Below, in pieces: positions 17,241 through 28,215 of a DNA stretch of 48,213 nucleotides (the stretch's first letter is position 1; every line of letters starts with the position of its first letter). Position numbers and translations under genes: made by a program. This DNA comes from an uncultured Bacteroidaceae bacterium (GTDB taxonomy: Bacteria; Bacteroidota; Bacteroidia; Bacteroidales; Bacteroidaceae), in the NCBI GenBank assembly GCA_905234125.1, contig CAJOGQ010000013.1:1-48213 (forward strand). The letters run 5' to 3'. The notes beneath the pieces are model-generated. The model made no database searches and was not told the origin of the DNA. It was given only the letters and a program-made list of their open reading frames with translations.

Positions 17241-18050
17241 TCAGTTTTCATTAGTCACGGACTGTTGGGGTTGCGTAGGCAGTGCTGCCTTTACGACTGG
17301 GGTATCGGGGGCTTTGGGGTATTTCCTGAACCATCCGTCCCAACGCAAACGCATCACGCCAAAGAAAGCCTCGCCAAAGATGCCACTGTTCATCTTCGAT
17401 ACGCCTTCCACACGGTTGACGAAGATGACAGGCACTTCCTTGATCTTGAAGCCACACTTGTAGGTGGTGAACTTCATCTCAATCTGGAAGGCATAGCCCT
17501 TGAAACGGATGGCATCGAGGTCGATGGTCTCCAACACACGGCGTTTGTAGCACTTGAAGCCCGCAGTGGTGTCGTGCACCTTGAAGCCCGTGATGAATCG
17601 AACGTATTTGGATGCGAAATAAGACATGAGCACTCTGCCCATCGGCCAGTTGACAACATTCACGCCAGAGATGTAACGACTGCCGATGGCAAGGTCGTAA
17701 CCCTCGTCGGCACAGGCTGAATAGAGCCGTGGAAGGTCAGTAGGAGCATGGGAGAAGTCGGCATCCATCTCGAAGATGTAGTCGTAGCCATGTGCCAATC
17801 CCCATTTGAACCCAGCAATATAGGCTGTTCCCAAACCCAGCTTTCCTGTGCGTTCCAACAAAAAGAGCCGGTCACCAAACTCCTTTTGCATCAGTCCCTT
17901 CACGATGGTGGCTGTTCCATCAGGCGAACCATCGTCAATCACAAGAATGTGAAAACACTTCTCCAGAGCAAAAACCGCCCGGATAATCTTCTCGATGTTT
18001 TCCTTCTCATTGTAGGTCGGAATGATCACTATGCTGTCGCTTTCGTTCAT
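17241..18050 (-). CDS. Polyprenol-phosphate mannosyltransferase (Dpm1-like GT2)
   Basis: A 269-residue family 2 glycosyltransferase resembling dolichol/polyprenol-phosphate mannose synthase. It moves a sugar from a nucleotide donor to a lipid phosphate at the inner membrane. It carries VIIPTYNEKENIE, VIDDGSPDGT, the metal-binding DxD (MDADFSH) and the IGSRYISG and HDTTAGFKCY motifs typical of this group. It lacks extra C-terminal membrane domains. The frame is open to 18116, but the promoter element at 18083-18090 lies inside that extension, so I start at 18050. First gene of the operon reaching plsC. Confidence 0.88.
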   Translation of the reverse strand: MNESDSIVIIPTYNEKENIEKIIRAVFALEKCFHILVIDDGSPDGTATIVKGLMQKEFGDRLFLLERTGKLGLGTAYIAGFKWGLAHGYDYIFEMDADFSHAPTDLPRLYSACADEGYDLAIGSRYISGVNVVNWPMGRVLMSYFASKYVRFITGFKVHDTTAGFKCYKRRVLETIDLDAIRFKGYAFQIEMKFTTYKCGFKIKEVPVIFVNRVEGVSKMNSGIFGEAFFGVMRLRWDGWFRKYPKAPDTPVVKAALPTQPQQSVTNEN

Positions 18051-18082
18051 GTCTTTTGCCTTTCTTATTCGAAATCTTATTG

Positions 18083-18090
18083 CAAAGATA
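18083..18090 (-). promoter_or_regulatory. -7 element of the mannosyltransferase-pyrC-plsC operon
   Basis: On the minus strand this reads TATCTTTG, a perfect TAnnTTTG element, 33 bases before the chosen ATG at 18050. A CAAA at 18115-18118 could be the -33 element, though its 24-base spacing is long. Confidence 0.65.
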
Positions 18091-18173
18091 CTACAAACTT
18101 CTTCATGCAGCGGCACAAAATGGGTTAAACAATGTTAAAACGGACATAAGGGACATCTTTGTGGTGTTTTTTC

Positions 18174-18206
18174 TTGTCCTTGTTTAAGCGGTTTTCCGTA
18201 ACTTTG
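18174..18206 (+). promoter_or_regulatory. Promoter of the inositol-phosphate synthase gene
   Basis: TTG at 18174-18176 and TAACTTTG at 18199-18206 are spaced by 22 bases. The -7 element lies about 117 bases before the ATG at 18323, giving a leader of roughly 110 bases. It is divergent from the operon promoter at 18083. Confidence 0.6.
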
Positions 18207-18322
18207 CAAAGTTTTTCCCGTCAAGTGGGGCTTGTCTCAGCATGGTATGAAGGTTTTTCTCCATGTTCGAGTCAATATAGTTTGTGGCTAATCGTTTACA
18301 ATTATATAACACAATAAACTAA

Positions 18323-19651
18323 ATGGAAAATCAAAAAGTGAAGCCTGCGGAAGGTAAACTCGGCATCATGGTCGTGGGACTGGGTGCCGTCACTTCGACC
18401 TTCATGACAGGCGTGCTGATGGCTCGCAAGGGACTTGCAAAGCCTATTGGCTCAATGACTCAGTATGACAGAATCCGTGTAGGCAAGGGTGCTGACAAGA
18501 AATATCTGTCTTATTCGGAGATTGTTCCGATGGCAAAGCTGGATGACATTGTGTTTGGTGCATGGGATGTGTATCCAGCCAATGCTTTCCAAAGTGCCAT
18601 GTATGCACAGGTGCTGAATGAGAAGGACATCCTTCCTGTGAAGGACGAGTTGGAGAAGATTGTTCCTTTCAAGGCTGCTTTTGACAAGAATTTCGCCAAG
18701 CGTCTGGATGGTGACAATGTGAAGCCGTGCGCTACCCGTTGGGACATGGTGGAGCAGATTCGTGAGGACATCCGCAAGTTCAAGGCTGAGAATAACTGCT
18801 CACGTATCGTGGTGGCTTGGGCTGCTTCTACAGAAATCTATGTGGAGCCCAATATGGCCGTACACGACACATTGGCTCACCTCGAGGCTGCCATGAAAGC
18901 CGACGATAGAGTGAACGTTGCCCCATCCATGTGCTATGCCTACGCAGCACTTTCAGAGGGCGCTCCTTTCATTATGGGTGCTCCTAACACCACTGTTGAT
19001 ATCCCTGCCATGTGGGAGATGTCTGAGAAGTTAGGTTTGCCTATCGCTGGCAAGGACTTTAAGACAGGTCAGACTCTTGTGAAGTCAGGCTTCGCTCCTA
19101 TCATTGGAACTCGTTGCTTGGGTCTGAACGGATGGTTCTCAACCAATATTCTTGGCAACCGCGATGGTTTGGTGCTCGACGAGCCTGCCAACTTCCGCAC
19201 TAAGGAGGTGTCTAAGCTCTCCACGCTGGAGACAATCCTTAAGCCTGATGCACAGCCAGACCTCTATGGACACGGCAACGATACTGACGATCAGTACTAC
19301 CACAAGGTGCGCATCAACTATTATCCTCCTCGCAACGACAACAAGGAGGGTTGGGACAACATTGATATCTTTGGTTGGATGAACTATCCCATGCAGATCA
19401 AGATCAACTTCCTCTGCCGTGATTCCATTCTTGCATCTCCTCTGTTGCTCGACCTCTGTCTGCTCAGCGACCTTGCCGCACGTGCAGGAAAGAGTGGCAT
19501 TCAGCGCTTCCTCTCTTTCTACCTGAAGGCTCCTATGCACGACTACACGCAGGGTGAGGAACCTGTCAACCACCTCTTCCAGCAGTACACGATGCTGAAG
19601 AATGCGATCCGTGAGATGGGTGGTTATGAGGCTGACGAGGAGATAGACTAA
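18323..19651 (+). CDS. Myo-inositol-1-phosphate synthase
   Basis: NAD-dependent inositol-3-phosphate synthase (INO1 family), converting glucose 6-phosphate to inositol phosphate. The Rossmann-like GLGAVTSTF is near residue 20. The long conserved core includes VVAWAASTEIYVEPN, YAALSEGAPFIMGAPNTT, GKDFKTGQT and LGLNGWFSTNILGNRDG. The 442-residue length is that of the bacterial/archaeal type. In gut Bacteroidetes this enzyme feeds inositol lipid and sphingolipid head groups, but no inositol-lipid synthase gene is beside it here. It is divergent from a mannosyltransferase and ends at a strong terminator. Confidence 0.9.
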   Translation: MENQKVKPAEGKLGIMVVGLGAVTSTFMTGVLMARKGLAKPIGSMTQYDRIRVGKGADKKYLSYSEIVPMAKLDDIVFGAWDVYPANAFQSAMYAQVLNEKDILPVKDELEKIVPFKAAFDKNFAKRLDGDNVKPCATRWDMVEQIREDIRKFKAENNCSRIVVAWAASTEIYVEPNMAVHDTLAHLEAAMKADDRVNVAPSMCYAYAALSEGAPFIMGAPNTTVDIPAMWEMSEKLGLPIAGKDFKTGQTLVKSGFAPIIGTRCLGLNGWFSTNILGNRDGLVLDEPANFRTKEVSKLSTLETILKPDAQPDLYGHGNDTDDQYYHKVRINYYPPRNDNKEGWDNIDIFGWMNYPMQIKINFLCRDSILASPLLLDLCLLSDLAARAGKSGIQRFLSFYLKAPMHDYTQGEEPVNHLFQQYTMLKNAIREMGGYEADEEID

Positions 19652-19684
19652 AGACGATCACATAGTCATTTGACATGATAAAGA

Positions 19685-19722
19685 AAAAGAGGAATGTTCC
19701 ACCTGGGAATATTCCTCTTTTC
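19685..19722. terminator. Bidirectional terminator between the inositol synthase and ATP synthase operons
   Basis: A stem of about 16 pairs (AAAAGAGGAAT to ATTCCTCTTTT, plus an inner TTCC/GGAA) around an ACCT loop, with A-runs before and T-runs after. It serves the two converging transcripts. Confidence 0.8.
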
Positions 19723-19746
19723 TATGCTGTCAATCAAGTAAGTCGC

Positions 19747-20283
19747 CTACTCGCAAATGAAGAAAATGGTCTTCTTTGAACCACGGCTTTCTTCGATGGA
19801 GACACCTCCATCCTTGATGCGAATGACGCCTATAGATACTGGGATGTCGTTGTTCTTCGGATAGACATCATAAGCGCTGTTTCCTCGTTTCTCCAAGAAG
19901 AAGTGCGAAACTTTTCCCTTCTTGGTGGGATCGGCAAATGTGGCCTCTAACTGACCGTCATTTTCCTCTGACAACATGAATGTCCAAATGGCTCCGTCCT
20001 CATTGGCGTAGGCGGTGTTGAATTGAGGCATCACGTCCTCTGTGGCTTCCTCTTCTTCTTCTCCCTCATACGCATCTATGGCGTTCTTGACAATGACGCT
20101 GCCGATAGGAGGAAGGTCGCTCTTCGTCGACTGCTTGGGCTCATCCTCTTTGCTCAGTTCGTCGAGTTGTGAGAGTGCCTTTTCGAGGTCGTCACACGAT
20201 GTCAGCAACATGGGTGTTGCGAACAGACCCAGCACGAAAGTAGCTGTGGCCAATCTTGAAATGAATTGTTGGGTCTTTCTCAT
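19747..20283 (-). CDS. Hypothetical lipoprotein at the end of the ATP synthase operon
   Basis: 178 residues with a signal peptide and lipobox LLTSC (Cys at about 30) followed by DDLEKAL, an acidic start that could direct surface export. A short low-complexity acidic stretch (EGEEEEEATED) lies in the middle. The C-terminal half looks like a small beta domain (GAIWTFMLSEENDGQLEATF, VSHFFLEKRGNSAYDVYP). I do not recognise the family. It starts 40 bases after atpG and has no promoter of its own that I can see, so it may be read with the ATP synthase genes. Confidence 0.78.
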   Translation of the reverse strand: MRKTQQFISRLATATFVLGLFATPMLLTSCDDLEKALSQLDELSKEDEPKQSTKSDLPPIGSVIVKNAIDAYEGEEEEEATEDVMPQFNTAYANEDGAIWTFMLSEENDGQLEATFADPTKKGKVSHFFLEKRGNSAYDVYPKNNDIPVSIGVIRIKDGGVSIEESRGSKKTIFFICE

Positions 20284-20323
20284 TGTTTTGGTGTTTTAGG
20301 GGTTATTGGATAAGAAATGGATA

Positions 20324-21184
20324 CTATGAATGTTCGCCCACCTTGCCACCCATCATGTCAATGAGCTCATTGGTGATGCTCTGCTGACGCGTCTTATTAT
20401 ATAATAATGTAAGTTCTTTGAGCATGTCATTCGCATTGTCGTCGGCTGTCTGCATGGCAAGCATGCGGGCTGCGTGTTCGCTGGTGAGGGAATCGATCAT
20501 GATGCTATAGACTTGGGCGTTCTGCAGACGTGGGAAAAGGGAGGACAGAAGTTCTTCAGGAGAGGGTTCTGTCAGCCATTCCTTGTCCTCTTTTGTCTGA
20601 ATTTGTGGCATGTCGAGCAAGAGTGGGGTGGTGGTGATGGTTTGCGTTCCCCTCGATTTGAAATGATGATAGATGAACTCCACGCTGTCAATTTCCTTAC
20701 TTTGTCTCAGCTTTTCAGCGTATGCTACAAGTGGGGAAACGGCTGTAAAGGTTCCTTTCTTCTCGATGGATTCCAGCAGATTGACAAAGTCCCCATTGAA
20801 GTCTATGCCAGCCTTCTTCAATGCGTTGACAATCTTCTTGCCGATAGGCAACAGACTTACCTTCGTTTCCTGCGATTCCCATTCTTTGATACGCTGGAGG
20901 GTGGATTTAGCTATGTTGCTGTTGAAGGCTCCACAAAGTCCGCTGTTGGAAGAAATTGGAACCAGCAATACGGAGTGCGTGGCTACATCTGAGGATGTCT
21001 GTGTAGAGATGCCTCCCAATTTATCCACAATACTTTCGAGATTCTCCTTATACCGCAGAAATGCCTCGGTCAAGCCTTGCACATGGTGAAGCTTGGCGCT
21101 TGACACCATACGCATGGCAGAGGTGGTTTTCTGCGTGGTTCGGATAGACGCGATGCGACCTTTTATTTCTTTGAGACTGGCCAA
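20324..21184 (-). CDS. atpG: ATP synthase F1 gamma subunit
   Basis: The central rotor stalk of F1. 286 residues, starting MASLKEIKGRIASIRTTQKTT, the conserved N-terminal coiled-coil. The C-terminal helix (MLKELTLLYNKTRQQSITNELIDM) is the other coiled-coil strand. Last ATP synthase gene in the operon, 21 bases after atpA. Confidence 0.95.
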   Translation of the reverse strand: MASLKEIKGRIASIRTTQKTTSAMRMVSSAKLHHVQGLTEAFLRYKENLESIVDKLGGISTQTSSDVATHSVLLVPISSNSGLCGAFNSNIAKSTLQRIKEWESQETKVSLLPIGKKIVNALKKAGIDFNGDFVNLLESIEKKGTFTAVSPLVAYAEKLRQSKEIDSVEFIYHHFKSRGTQTITTTPLLLDMPQIQTKEDKEWLTEPSPEELLSSLFPRLQNAQVYSIMIDSLTSEHAARMLAMQTADDNANDMLKELTLLYNKTRQQSITNELIDMMGGKVGEHS

Positions 21185-21205
21185 AGTGGTTGATGATTTG
21201 ACGAT

Positions 21206-22792
21206 TTATAACTTGATGCTTGATGCGGTCTCTTCGATGATGCTGGAGATGTTGTCATCAATTTTTCCTTGACTGAGTGGTGTGAGCACATCGTCTCGAT
21301 GGAGGGTGCGCAGGAGGTCGAGAAATGCTTCCTCAAATTCTCTTGTTTTCTCCACAGGGATGTCGCGCAAGAGTCCATGTGTACCACAGTAGAGAATGGC
21401 GATTTGTTCCTCCACAGGCATGGGCTGGTATTGCTTCTGGATGAGCAATTGGGAATTTTTGCGACCCTTGTCGATGGTGAAGGCAGTCACGGGATCCATG
21501 TCGCTTCCAAACTTCGAGAAGGACTCCAACTCACGATACTGTGCCTGGTCAATCTTCAGTGTCCCTGCCACCTTCTTCATGGCCTTCAACTGAGCATTTC
21601 CACCTACACGCGAAACGGATATACCCACGTTGATGGCAGGACGGACACCCTGATTGAAGAGGTCTGTCTCGAGGAAGATCTGACCATCGGTGATGGAGAT
21701 GACGTTGGTTGGGATGTAAGCCGCTACGTCGCCTGCTTGGGTTTCGATGATAGGGAGAGCTGTGAGTGAACCACCACCTTTCACCTTTCCTTTGAGGCAT
21801 TCTGGCAGGTCGTTCATTTGTTCTGCCACTTCTTGCTGCGAGATGATTTTGGCTGCACGTTCCAGCAGACGTGAGTGGAGATAGAAGATGTCTCCAGGGT
21901 AGGCTTCACGACCCGAAGGACGTTTCAGGATGAGTGACACCTCACGATAGGCAACGGCCTGCTTGGACAGGTCGTCATAAATCACCAACGCATGTCGGCC
22001 TGTATCTCTGAAATATTCGCCGATGGCAGCACCTGCAAAGGGTGCATAGTATTGCATGGCAGCAGGGTCACTGGCTGTGGCACTCACTACGATGGTGTAG
22101 TCCATCGCTCCCTTCTGTTGGAGGGTGTTGACGATGGTGGCAATGGTGGAACCCTTCTGCCCGATGCCCACATAGATGCAATAGACGGGCTTGCCAGCCT
22201 CGTAGTTGGCACGTTGGTTGATGATGGTGTCGATGGCGATGGCAGTCTTGCCAGTCTGACGGTCACCGATGATGAGTTCGCGCTGTCCACGACCGATGGG
22301 AATCATTGCATCCACAGCCTTGAGTCCTGTCTGCAGAGGCTCGTTGACAGGTTGGCGGAAGATGACACCAGGGGCTTTGCGTTCCAAAGGCATCTCGTAG
22401 GTTTCGCCAGTGATGGCTCCCTTGCCGTCGATGGGGTGTCCGAGGGTATCAATCACACGTCCCACCATGCCTTCACTCACTGCGATGGAGGCAATACGTC
22501 CCGTTCGTTTGATGGTGTCGCCTTCCTCGATGTTGTCAGTGGGGCCTAAAAGCACAGCACCCACATTGTCTTCCTCGAGGTTCATCACGATGGCTTCCAT
22601 GCCATTGTCGAAGGCAAGCAATTCACCAGCCTCAGCATTGCGCAGTCCAAAGGCACGCACCACACCATCGCTGACGGTTAGCACGGTGCCCACCTCAGTT
22701 TCGTTGCCGAGGGCGTTCTCTTCGTTGTCGATACTGGCGAGTTGCTGACGCAGCATCGCTGTCACTTCGCTTACTTTTATTGAGTCGGACAT
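21206..22792 (-). CDS. atpA: ATP synthase F1 alpha subunit
   Basis: Non-catalytic nucleotide-binding subunit of F1, 528 residues. Walker A GDRQTGKT lies at 176-183, and the family signature [14 protein letters not shown] follows later. Its start overlaps the atpH stop by 16 bases (22777-22792), suggesting translational coupling. Confidence 0.96.
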   Translation of the reverse strand: MSDSIKVSEVTAMLRQQLASIDNEENALGNETEVGTVLTVSDGVVRAFGLRNAEAGELLAFDNGMEAIVMNLEEDNVGAVLLGPTDNIEEGDTIKRTGRIASIAVSEGMVGRVIDTLGHPIDGKGAITGETYEMPLERKAPGVIFRQPVNEPLQTGLKAVDAMIPIGRGQRELIIGDRQTGKTAIAIDTIINQRANYEAGKPVYCIYVGIGQKGSTIATIVNTLQQKGAMDYTIVVSATASDPAAMQYYAPFAGAAIGEYFRDTGRHALVIYDDLSKQAVAYREVSLILKRPSGREAYPGDIFYLHSRLLERAAKIISQQEVAEQMNDLPECLKGKVKGGGSLTALPIIETQAGDVAAYIPTNVISITDGQIFLETDLFNQGVRPAINVGISVSRVGGNAQLKAMKKVAGTLKIDQAQYRELESFSKFGSDMDPVTAFTIDKGRKNSQLLIQKQYQPMPVEEQIAILYCGTHGLLRDIPVEKTREFEEAFLDLLRTLHRDDVLTPLSQGKIDDNISSIIEETASSIKL

Positions 22793-23325
22793 AATTCTTT
22801 TCTAATGCGTTCCAATTGATGTTTGTAACTGTAGTCGTAACGGCGGTCGCCGATGCGTAGGCGGAAGCCACCAATGAGGCGTGGATTCACGATGCGTTCA
22901 CACTCCACTGTTTTGTGTCGATGTGCCTTGATGTGCTCAGTCAGATGGTCGATGATGGCGTCATCAGCTTCCACAGCCGTCTCAAACACTACATGGTCGA
23001 TGCCATGATGCTTACGGTAGATCTCTTGATAGATGAAGATGATCAAGCGCAGTTGGTTCTCGCGATGGTGTTTCAGGAGCAGCCTCAGAAATCGGGTGTA
23101 AAGCGTGGAGGTATCAGGGTCAAGACCAGATGCCAGCAACAGGAGATTGTACTTCTTCTCTGCTGTCACATGGAGATTGATGAGTGCCATCTGCAGGTCT
23201 GGTTCGGCCTTCATGCTTTTTTGGAGCACACCGAAGAGGTCATAGACCTGTTGATCCATGAACTGCGCCTTGGCTTCCTCGAAGAGAGCTGTGGCATATC
23301 GCTTGGCAATGCCTCCGTTCATCAT
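22777..23325 (-). CDS. atpH: ATP synthase F1 delta subunit
   Basis: Stator subunit linking F1 to the b subunits (OSCP family), about 182 residues. It contains the [16 protein letters not shown]-terminus and the [22 protein letters not shown]-terminus. The frame is open further upstream to 23454, but that extension is only the 14-bp tandem repeat at 23338-23407 read through (QLSTLNC units). I start at one of two adjacent ATGs at 23325 and 23322, which match the family N-terminus. Confidence 0.9.
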   Translation of the reverse strand: MMNGGIAKRYATALFEEAKAQFMDQQVYDLFGVLQKSMKAEPDLQMALINLHVTAEKKYNLLLLASGLDPDTSTLYTRFLRLLLKHHRENQLRLIIFIYQEIYRKHHGIDHVVFETAVEADDAIIDHLTEHIKAHRHKTVECERIVNPRLIGGFRLRIGDRRYDYSYKHQLERIRKELCPTQ

Positions 23326-23330
23326 AATAG

Positions 23331-23407
23331 TTGACAGTTGACAGTTGAGAGTTGACAGTTGAGAGTTGACAGTTGAGAGTTGACAGTTGAGAGTTGACAG
23401 TTGAGAG
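23331..23407. repeat. Five perfect 14-bp tandem repeats between atpF and atpH
   Basis: The unit TTGACAGTTGAGAG is repeated five times without a mismatch at 23338-23407, preceded by a half unit at 23331-23337. The array begins immediately next to the atpF stop codon and ends a few bases before the atpH start, so it fills the whole intercistronic gap. A 23-base stretch of the same repeat (reverse strand) occurs inside the CotH gene at 37734-37756. Confidence 0.95.
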
Positions 23408-23893
23408 TTAGAGTTTGTCAATGAGTCGCTCGATGGTCTTTCGCTGTGTGGCATCGTCCTTCATCCGTTCGCCAATCACTTTCTCCGCGATGTCGAGGGC
23501 GAGGGTGGCCACTTCGTTGCGCACATCCTGCAAGGCTTTTTCCTTCTCCGCCTGAATGCTCTGCCGAGCCTCCTCTATCAGTTGGTTGGCAGATTCTTGT
23601 GCCTCGTCCTGTGCAGCCTGCACAATCCGTTGCTTCTCCTGCATGGCGCTGGAGATGATGTCCTTTTGTTGGGCTTTGGCATCAGCCAACAGCTTCTCAC
23701 TCTCTGCCTGAATCGAAGCCAATCGTTCGTTGGCTTGTTTGGCAGAAAGGAGCGACATCTCGATGAACTCCTTACGTTCGTTGATGGCCTTCACGATGAC
23801 TGGGAAACCGAATTTCGCCAGCAGGAAGAACACCACACCAAACGAGAGCACCATCCAGAAGAGTAATCCTGGGTCAGGTGTGAGTAGATTCAT
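23408..23893 (-). CDS. atpF: ATP synthase Fo b subunit
   Basis: Peripheral stalk subunit, 161 residues. It has one N-terminal membrane helix (about residues 9-27, LLFWMVLSFGVVFFLLAKF), then a long charged coiled-coil with the typical alternating A, E, K and Q pattern. Six bases separate it from atpE. Confidence 0.93.
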   Translation of the reverse strand: MNLLTPDPGLLFWMVLSFGVVFFLLAKFGFPVIVKAINERKEFIEMSLLSAKQANERLASIQAESEKLLADAKAQQKDIISSAMQEKQRIVQAAQDEAQESANQLIEEARQSIQAEKEKALQDVRNEVATLALDIAEKVIGERMKDDATQRKTIERLIDKL

Positions 23894-23899
23894 GTTTTG

Positions 23900-24208
<309 letters not shown>

Positions 24209-24258
24209 CTATGTTAATTATTTTAGATCTTTCTCTTGTTGTGCATCGCGTTAGCCTC

Positions 24259-25241
24259 TTATTCATCATGCGCCAATCCGATAAAGTTGGCGGTCAGGAT
24301 GGTGAAGACGTATGCTTGGATGAACGCCACGAGCAGTTCGAGGCAATTCATGAAGATGCAGAAGAGGACGCTTACAGCGGTCATCGAAGCACACATCCCG
24401 CTTCCCATCTCGGCCGTCACAAACACCACGCTGGTCAGTGCCAGGATGATGATATGTCCTGCCATGATGTTGGCAAAGAGACGGACAGTCAGCGAGAAGG
24501 GTTTGGTGAACACGCCAATGAACTCGATGACTGGCATGATGGGCAGGGGTGCCTTGAGAAAGATGGGCACGTCTGGCCAGAAGATGCTCTTGTAGTAGCC
24601 CTTGGGCGCAAAGCAGTTGATGGCGATGAAGGCTGTGATGGCGCAGGTCATTGTCACCGCGATGTTGCCCGTCAGGTTTGCTCCGCCAGGGAAGACGGGG
24701 ATGAGTCCCAAAAGGTTGCTGGTCAGGATGAAGAGGAACACCGTCATCAGATAGGGCGAGAAACGCTGGTACCCATGTCCGATGCTCTCTTTCGCCACAT
24801 CCTTGTCGAGGAAGTCAATGACGGCTTCCATCATGCCCACAAATCCTCCTGGCGCTTTTTTCGAACCGTTCTTCTTATACCATCGAGCCAATCCCAACAC
24901 CACTGAACACAGTAAGATGCACACGATGAACAACTCCATCACGTTCTTCGTGATGCTGATGTCGAAAGGACGTTCGCCAGCCTCTGTCACGATCTTTCCC
25001 TCATGGTCGCCTTCCTCTGCGATGTGGTAGCCCTTGTAGGTAGCGCCATGCTCCAGTTTGTCTGAAAGGAACACGTCCACTCCCTGTTCTCCAATGAGGA
25101 TGCAGGGTAGGGGAATGACGGCTCCCTCAACAATGTGCCATTCATAACTGTCGCCCAAATGCTCGAAGATGAGTTTGGATACGTCCAGTCCCTCCTCTGC
25201 CCTGATGGGGGCGGTGAAGAACAATGCACATATTATATATA

Positions 25242-25257
<16 letters not shown>
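24259..25257 (-). CDS. atpB: ATP synthase Fo a subunit
   Basis: 332 residues. A signal-peptide-like N-terminus (MRACLIYIICALFFTAPIRA) precedes about 90 residues of non-membrane domain, then the multi-helix a subunit. The essential arginine sits in SLTVRLFANIMAGH. The extended N-terminal domain is usual for Bacteroidetes AtpB. The start overlaps the atpC stop by 16 bases. Confidence 0.93.
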
Positions 25258-26983
<1,726 letters not shown>

Positions 26984-26993
26984 TTACGAAGTG

Positions 26994-27024
26994 CAAAGTT
27001 ACCACTTTATTTTTACAATCCAAA
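26994..27024 (-). promoter_or_regulatory. Promoter of the ATP synthase operon
   Basis: On the minus strand TTTG (27024-27021), 19 bases, then TAACTTTG (27001-26994) is a complete Bacteroidetes promoter. The -7 element ends about 20 bases before the atpD ATG. Confidence 0.8.
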
Positions 27025-27086
27025 CATTTCTCCATTTTTTTTCTCTATCTCTCCCACTTTTTCCGTTTTATCCATACAAAGGAGAA

Positions 27087-27141
27087 TCTTTGGACTTTTA
27101 TTTGCCTTTACGAAGGGAGCCCTGATTCAGGGCGTCCTTTT
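27087..27141. repeat. Dispersed repeat R2, copy a (GCCCTGATTCAGGGC core)
   Basis: About 55 bases that recur in reverse orientation at 48045-48101 with only a few differences. The centre is the palindrome GCCCTGATTCAGGGC, preceded by CTTTACGAAGGGA and followed by GTCCTTT. It lies directly next to repeat R1a, upstream of the atp promoter. Confidence 0.8.
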
Positions 27142-27220
27142 GAGCCGGTCCCCCCAAGGCATTGAGCCGGTAGCTCAAGGGCGACGAGCCAGTAGCTCAA
27201 AGGCATTGAGGCGGTAGCTC
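27142..27220. repeat. Dispersed repeat R1, copy a: 3.6 units of 22 bp
   Basis: Four units starting at 27142, 27164, 27186 and 27208 on the pattern GAGCCGGTAGCTCAAAGGCATT, the last one cut after 13 bases. Each unit contains the short inverted repeat GAGC...GCTC. The same 79-base arrangement occurs in reverse at 43372-43450, where I count about 70 of 79 identical bases. Confidence 0.85.
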
Positions 27221-27254
27221 GTCCATCAAGCACTGACATTCAACGGTATGCTGG

Positions 27255-28175
27255 TTAGAAAGCAACGGCGTTTTTAACCCAGTAAGCTCTGACGCCACCT
27301 TCCGTCATGGGGATCAGGTATTCATATTTCACATACTCCGACTTTCGTTTCTGCATGTCTTTCAGAATCCTGCCAATCTGCTCATCCGTCAGCTTGTCAG
27401 GGTCGAAGCCCTCAGAATAGTCGTATTCAGACAAGTGAGCCATCGACTTGGGATAAACGAAATAGGTGGGGCACCCTCCTGTTTCAGGAACCTCGCTGAA
27501 AGTCAACTCGTTCACCTCGGGGCTGTAATCGATGAAGTCACCGCTCATCTCTGGGAATGCCATGTAGCCGTCCATCATCACGCCCACTTCGAAGCGCTCT
27601 CCCTTCAGTTCGTCCAGGTTTGCCAGCAACACCAGTCCCTTGTATTGGCCTTCGGTGATGACTCTCACGTGTATCCAATTATACTCCTGAGTCAGTTCCT
27701 TCAGTGCATCCACCGTCAGTTTCTCGGGCTCCACATCGACACAGTCATCCTTCTTCACGAAGCCAAACTCTATGTCAGAATACTCGTTGCGGATGGTCAC
27801 CTTGTAGAAGTCACCCTCCTCGCCCAACACAGCCAGCACATCGCCAGCACAGGCAACATCTTCGTTGCAGAGGTAGTCGTCAGGCACCTTCTCGTTCGAC
27901 CATCTCTCCTGAATATCTGCCATATCCGACTCAAGATCCTCTATCCAGGTAACCCTCCATGGACTCTCTGCGTCAGCCTTGCTGAACACCCTTGTTCCGT
28001 TGTCGTTCACGACCCTGACAAACTTCACAATCGTGGACTCGCCCACCTTCAGCAAGTTCTCTGTCGTGACAGAATCACCGTCCTGCAGACCTTGTTCATT
28101 ACTTGTGCCGCCCTTGCAGTTCCACATCATCAGGCTGGCGCACATCCCCATCACAAAAAAAGCAATTTTCTTCAT
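27255..28175 (-). CDS. Lipoprotein with SH3-like domain
   Basis: 306 residues with a signal and lipobox MMWNC (Cys at about 20) followed by KGGTSNEQ. The region around residues 100-145 (ACAGDVLAVLGEEGDFYKVTI, FGFVKKDDCV) resembles a bacterial SH3 domain. The rest is not recognised. The end, IPMTEGGVRAYWVKNAVAF, has broken copies at 1714-1757 and near 43011-43039, so this gene belongs to a family with lost members. It starts 40 bases after the M6 protease stop and may share its transcript. Confidence 0.8.
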   Translation of the reverse strand: MKKIAFFVMGMCASLMMWNCKGGTSNEQGLQDGDSVTTENLLKVGESTIVKFVRVVNDNGTRVFSKADAESPWRVTWIEDLESDMADIQERWSNEKVPDDYLCNEDVACAGDVLAVLGEEGDFYKVTIRNEYSDIEFGFVKKDDCVDVEPEKLTVDALKELTQEYNWIHVRVITEGQYKGLVLLANLDELKGERFEVGVMMDGYMAFPEMSGDFIDYSPEVNELTFSEVPETGGCPTYFVYPKSMAHLSEYDYSEGFDPDKLTDEQIGRILKDMQKRKSEYVKYEYLIPMTEGGVRAYWVKNAVAF

Positions 28176-28215
28176 ATTCGTAAAAGTATTAAGTAGTTAA
28201 AGGTTGAGTTAAATT

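Noticed and set aside
23338..23407. Possible CRISPR array
   Set aside because: The 14-bp units are directly contiguous with no spacers and lie in an operon gap.
27142..27220. Possible CRISPR array or coding repeat
   Set aside because: Units are contiguous 22-mers without unique spacers; translations are interrupted or biased with no protein-like text.
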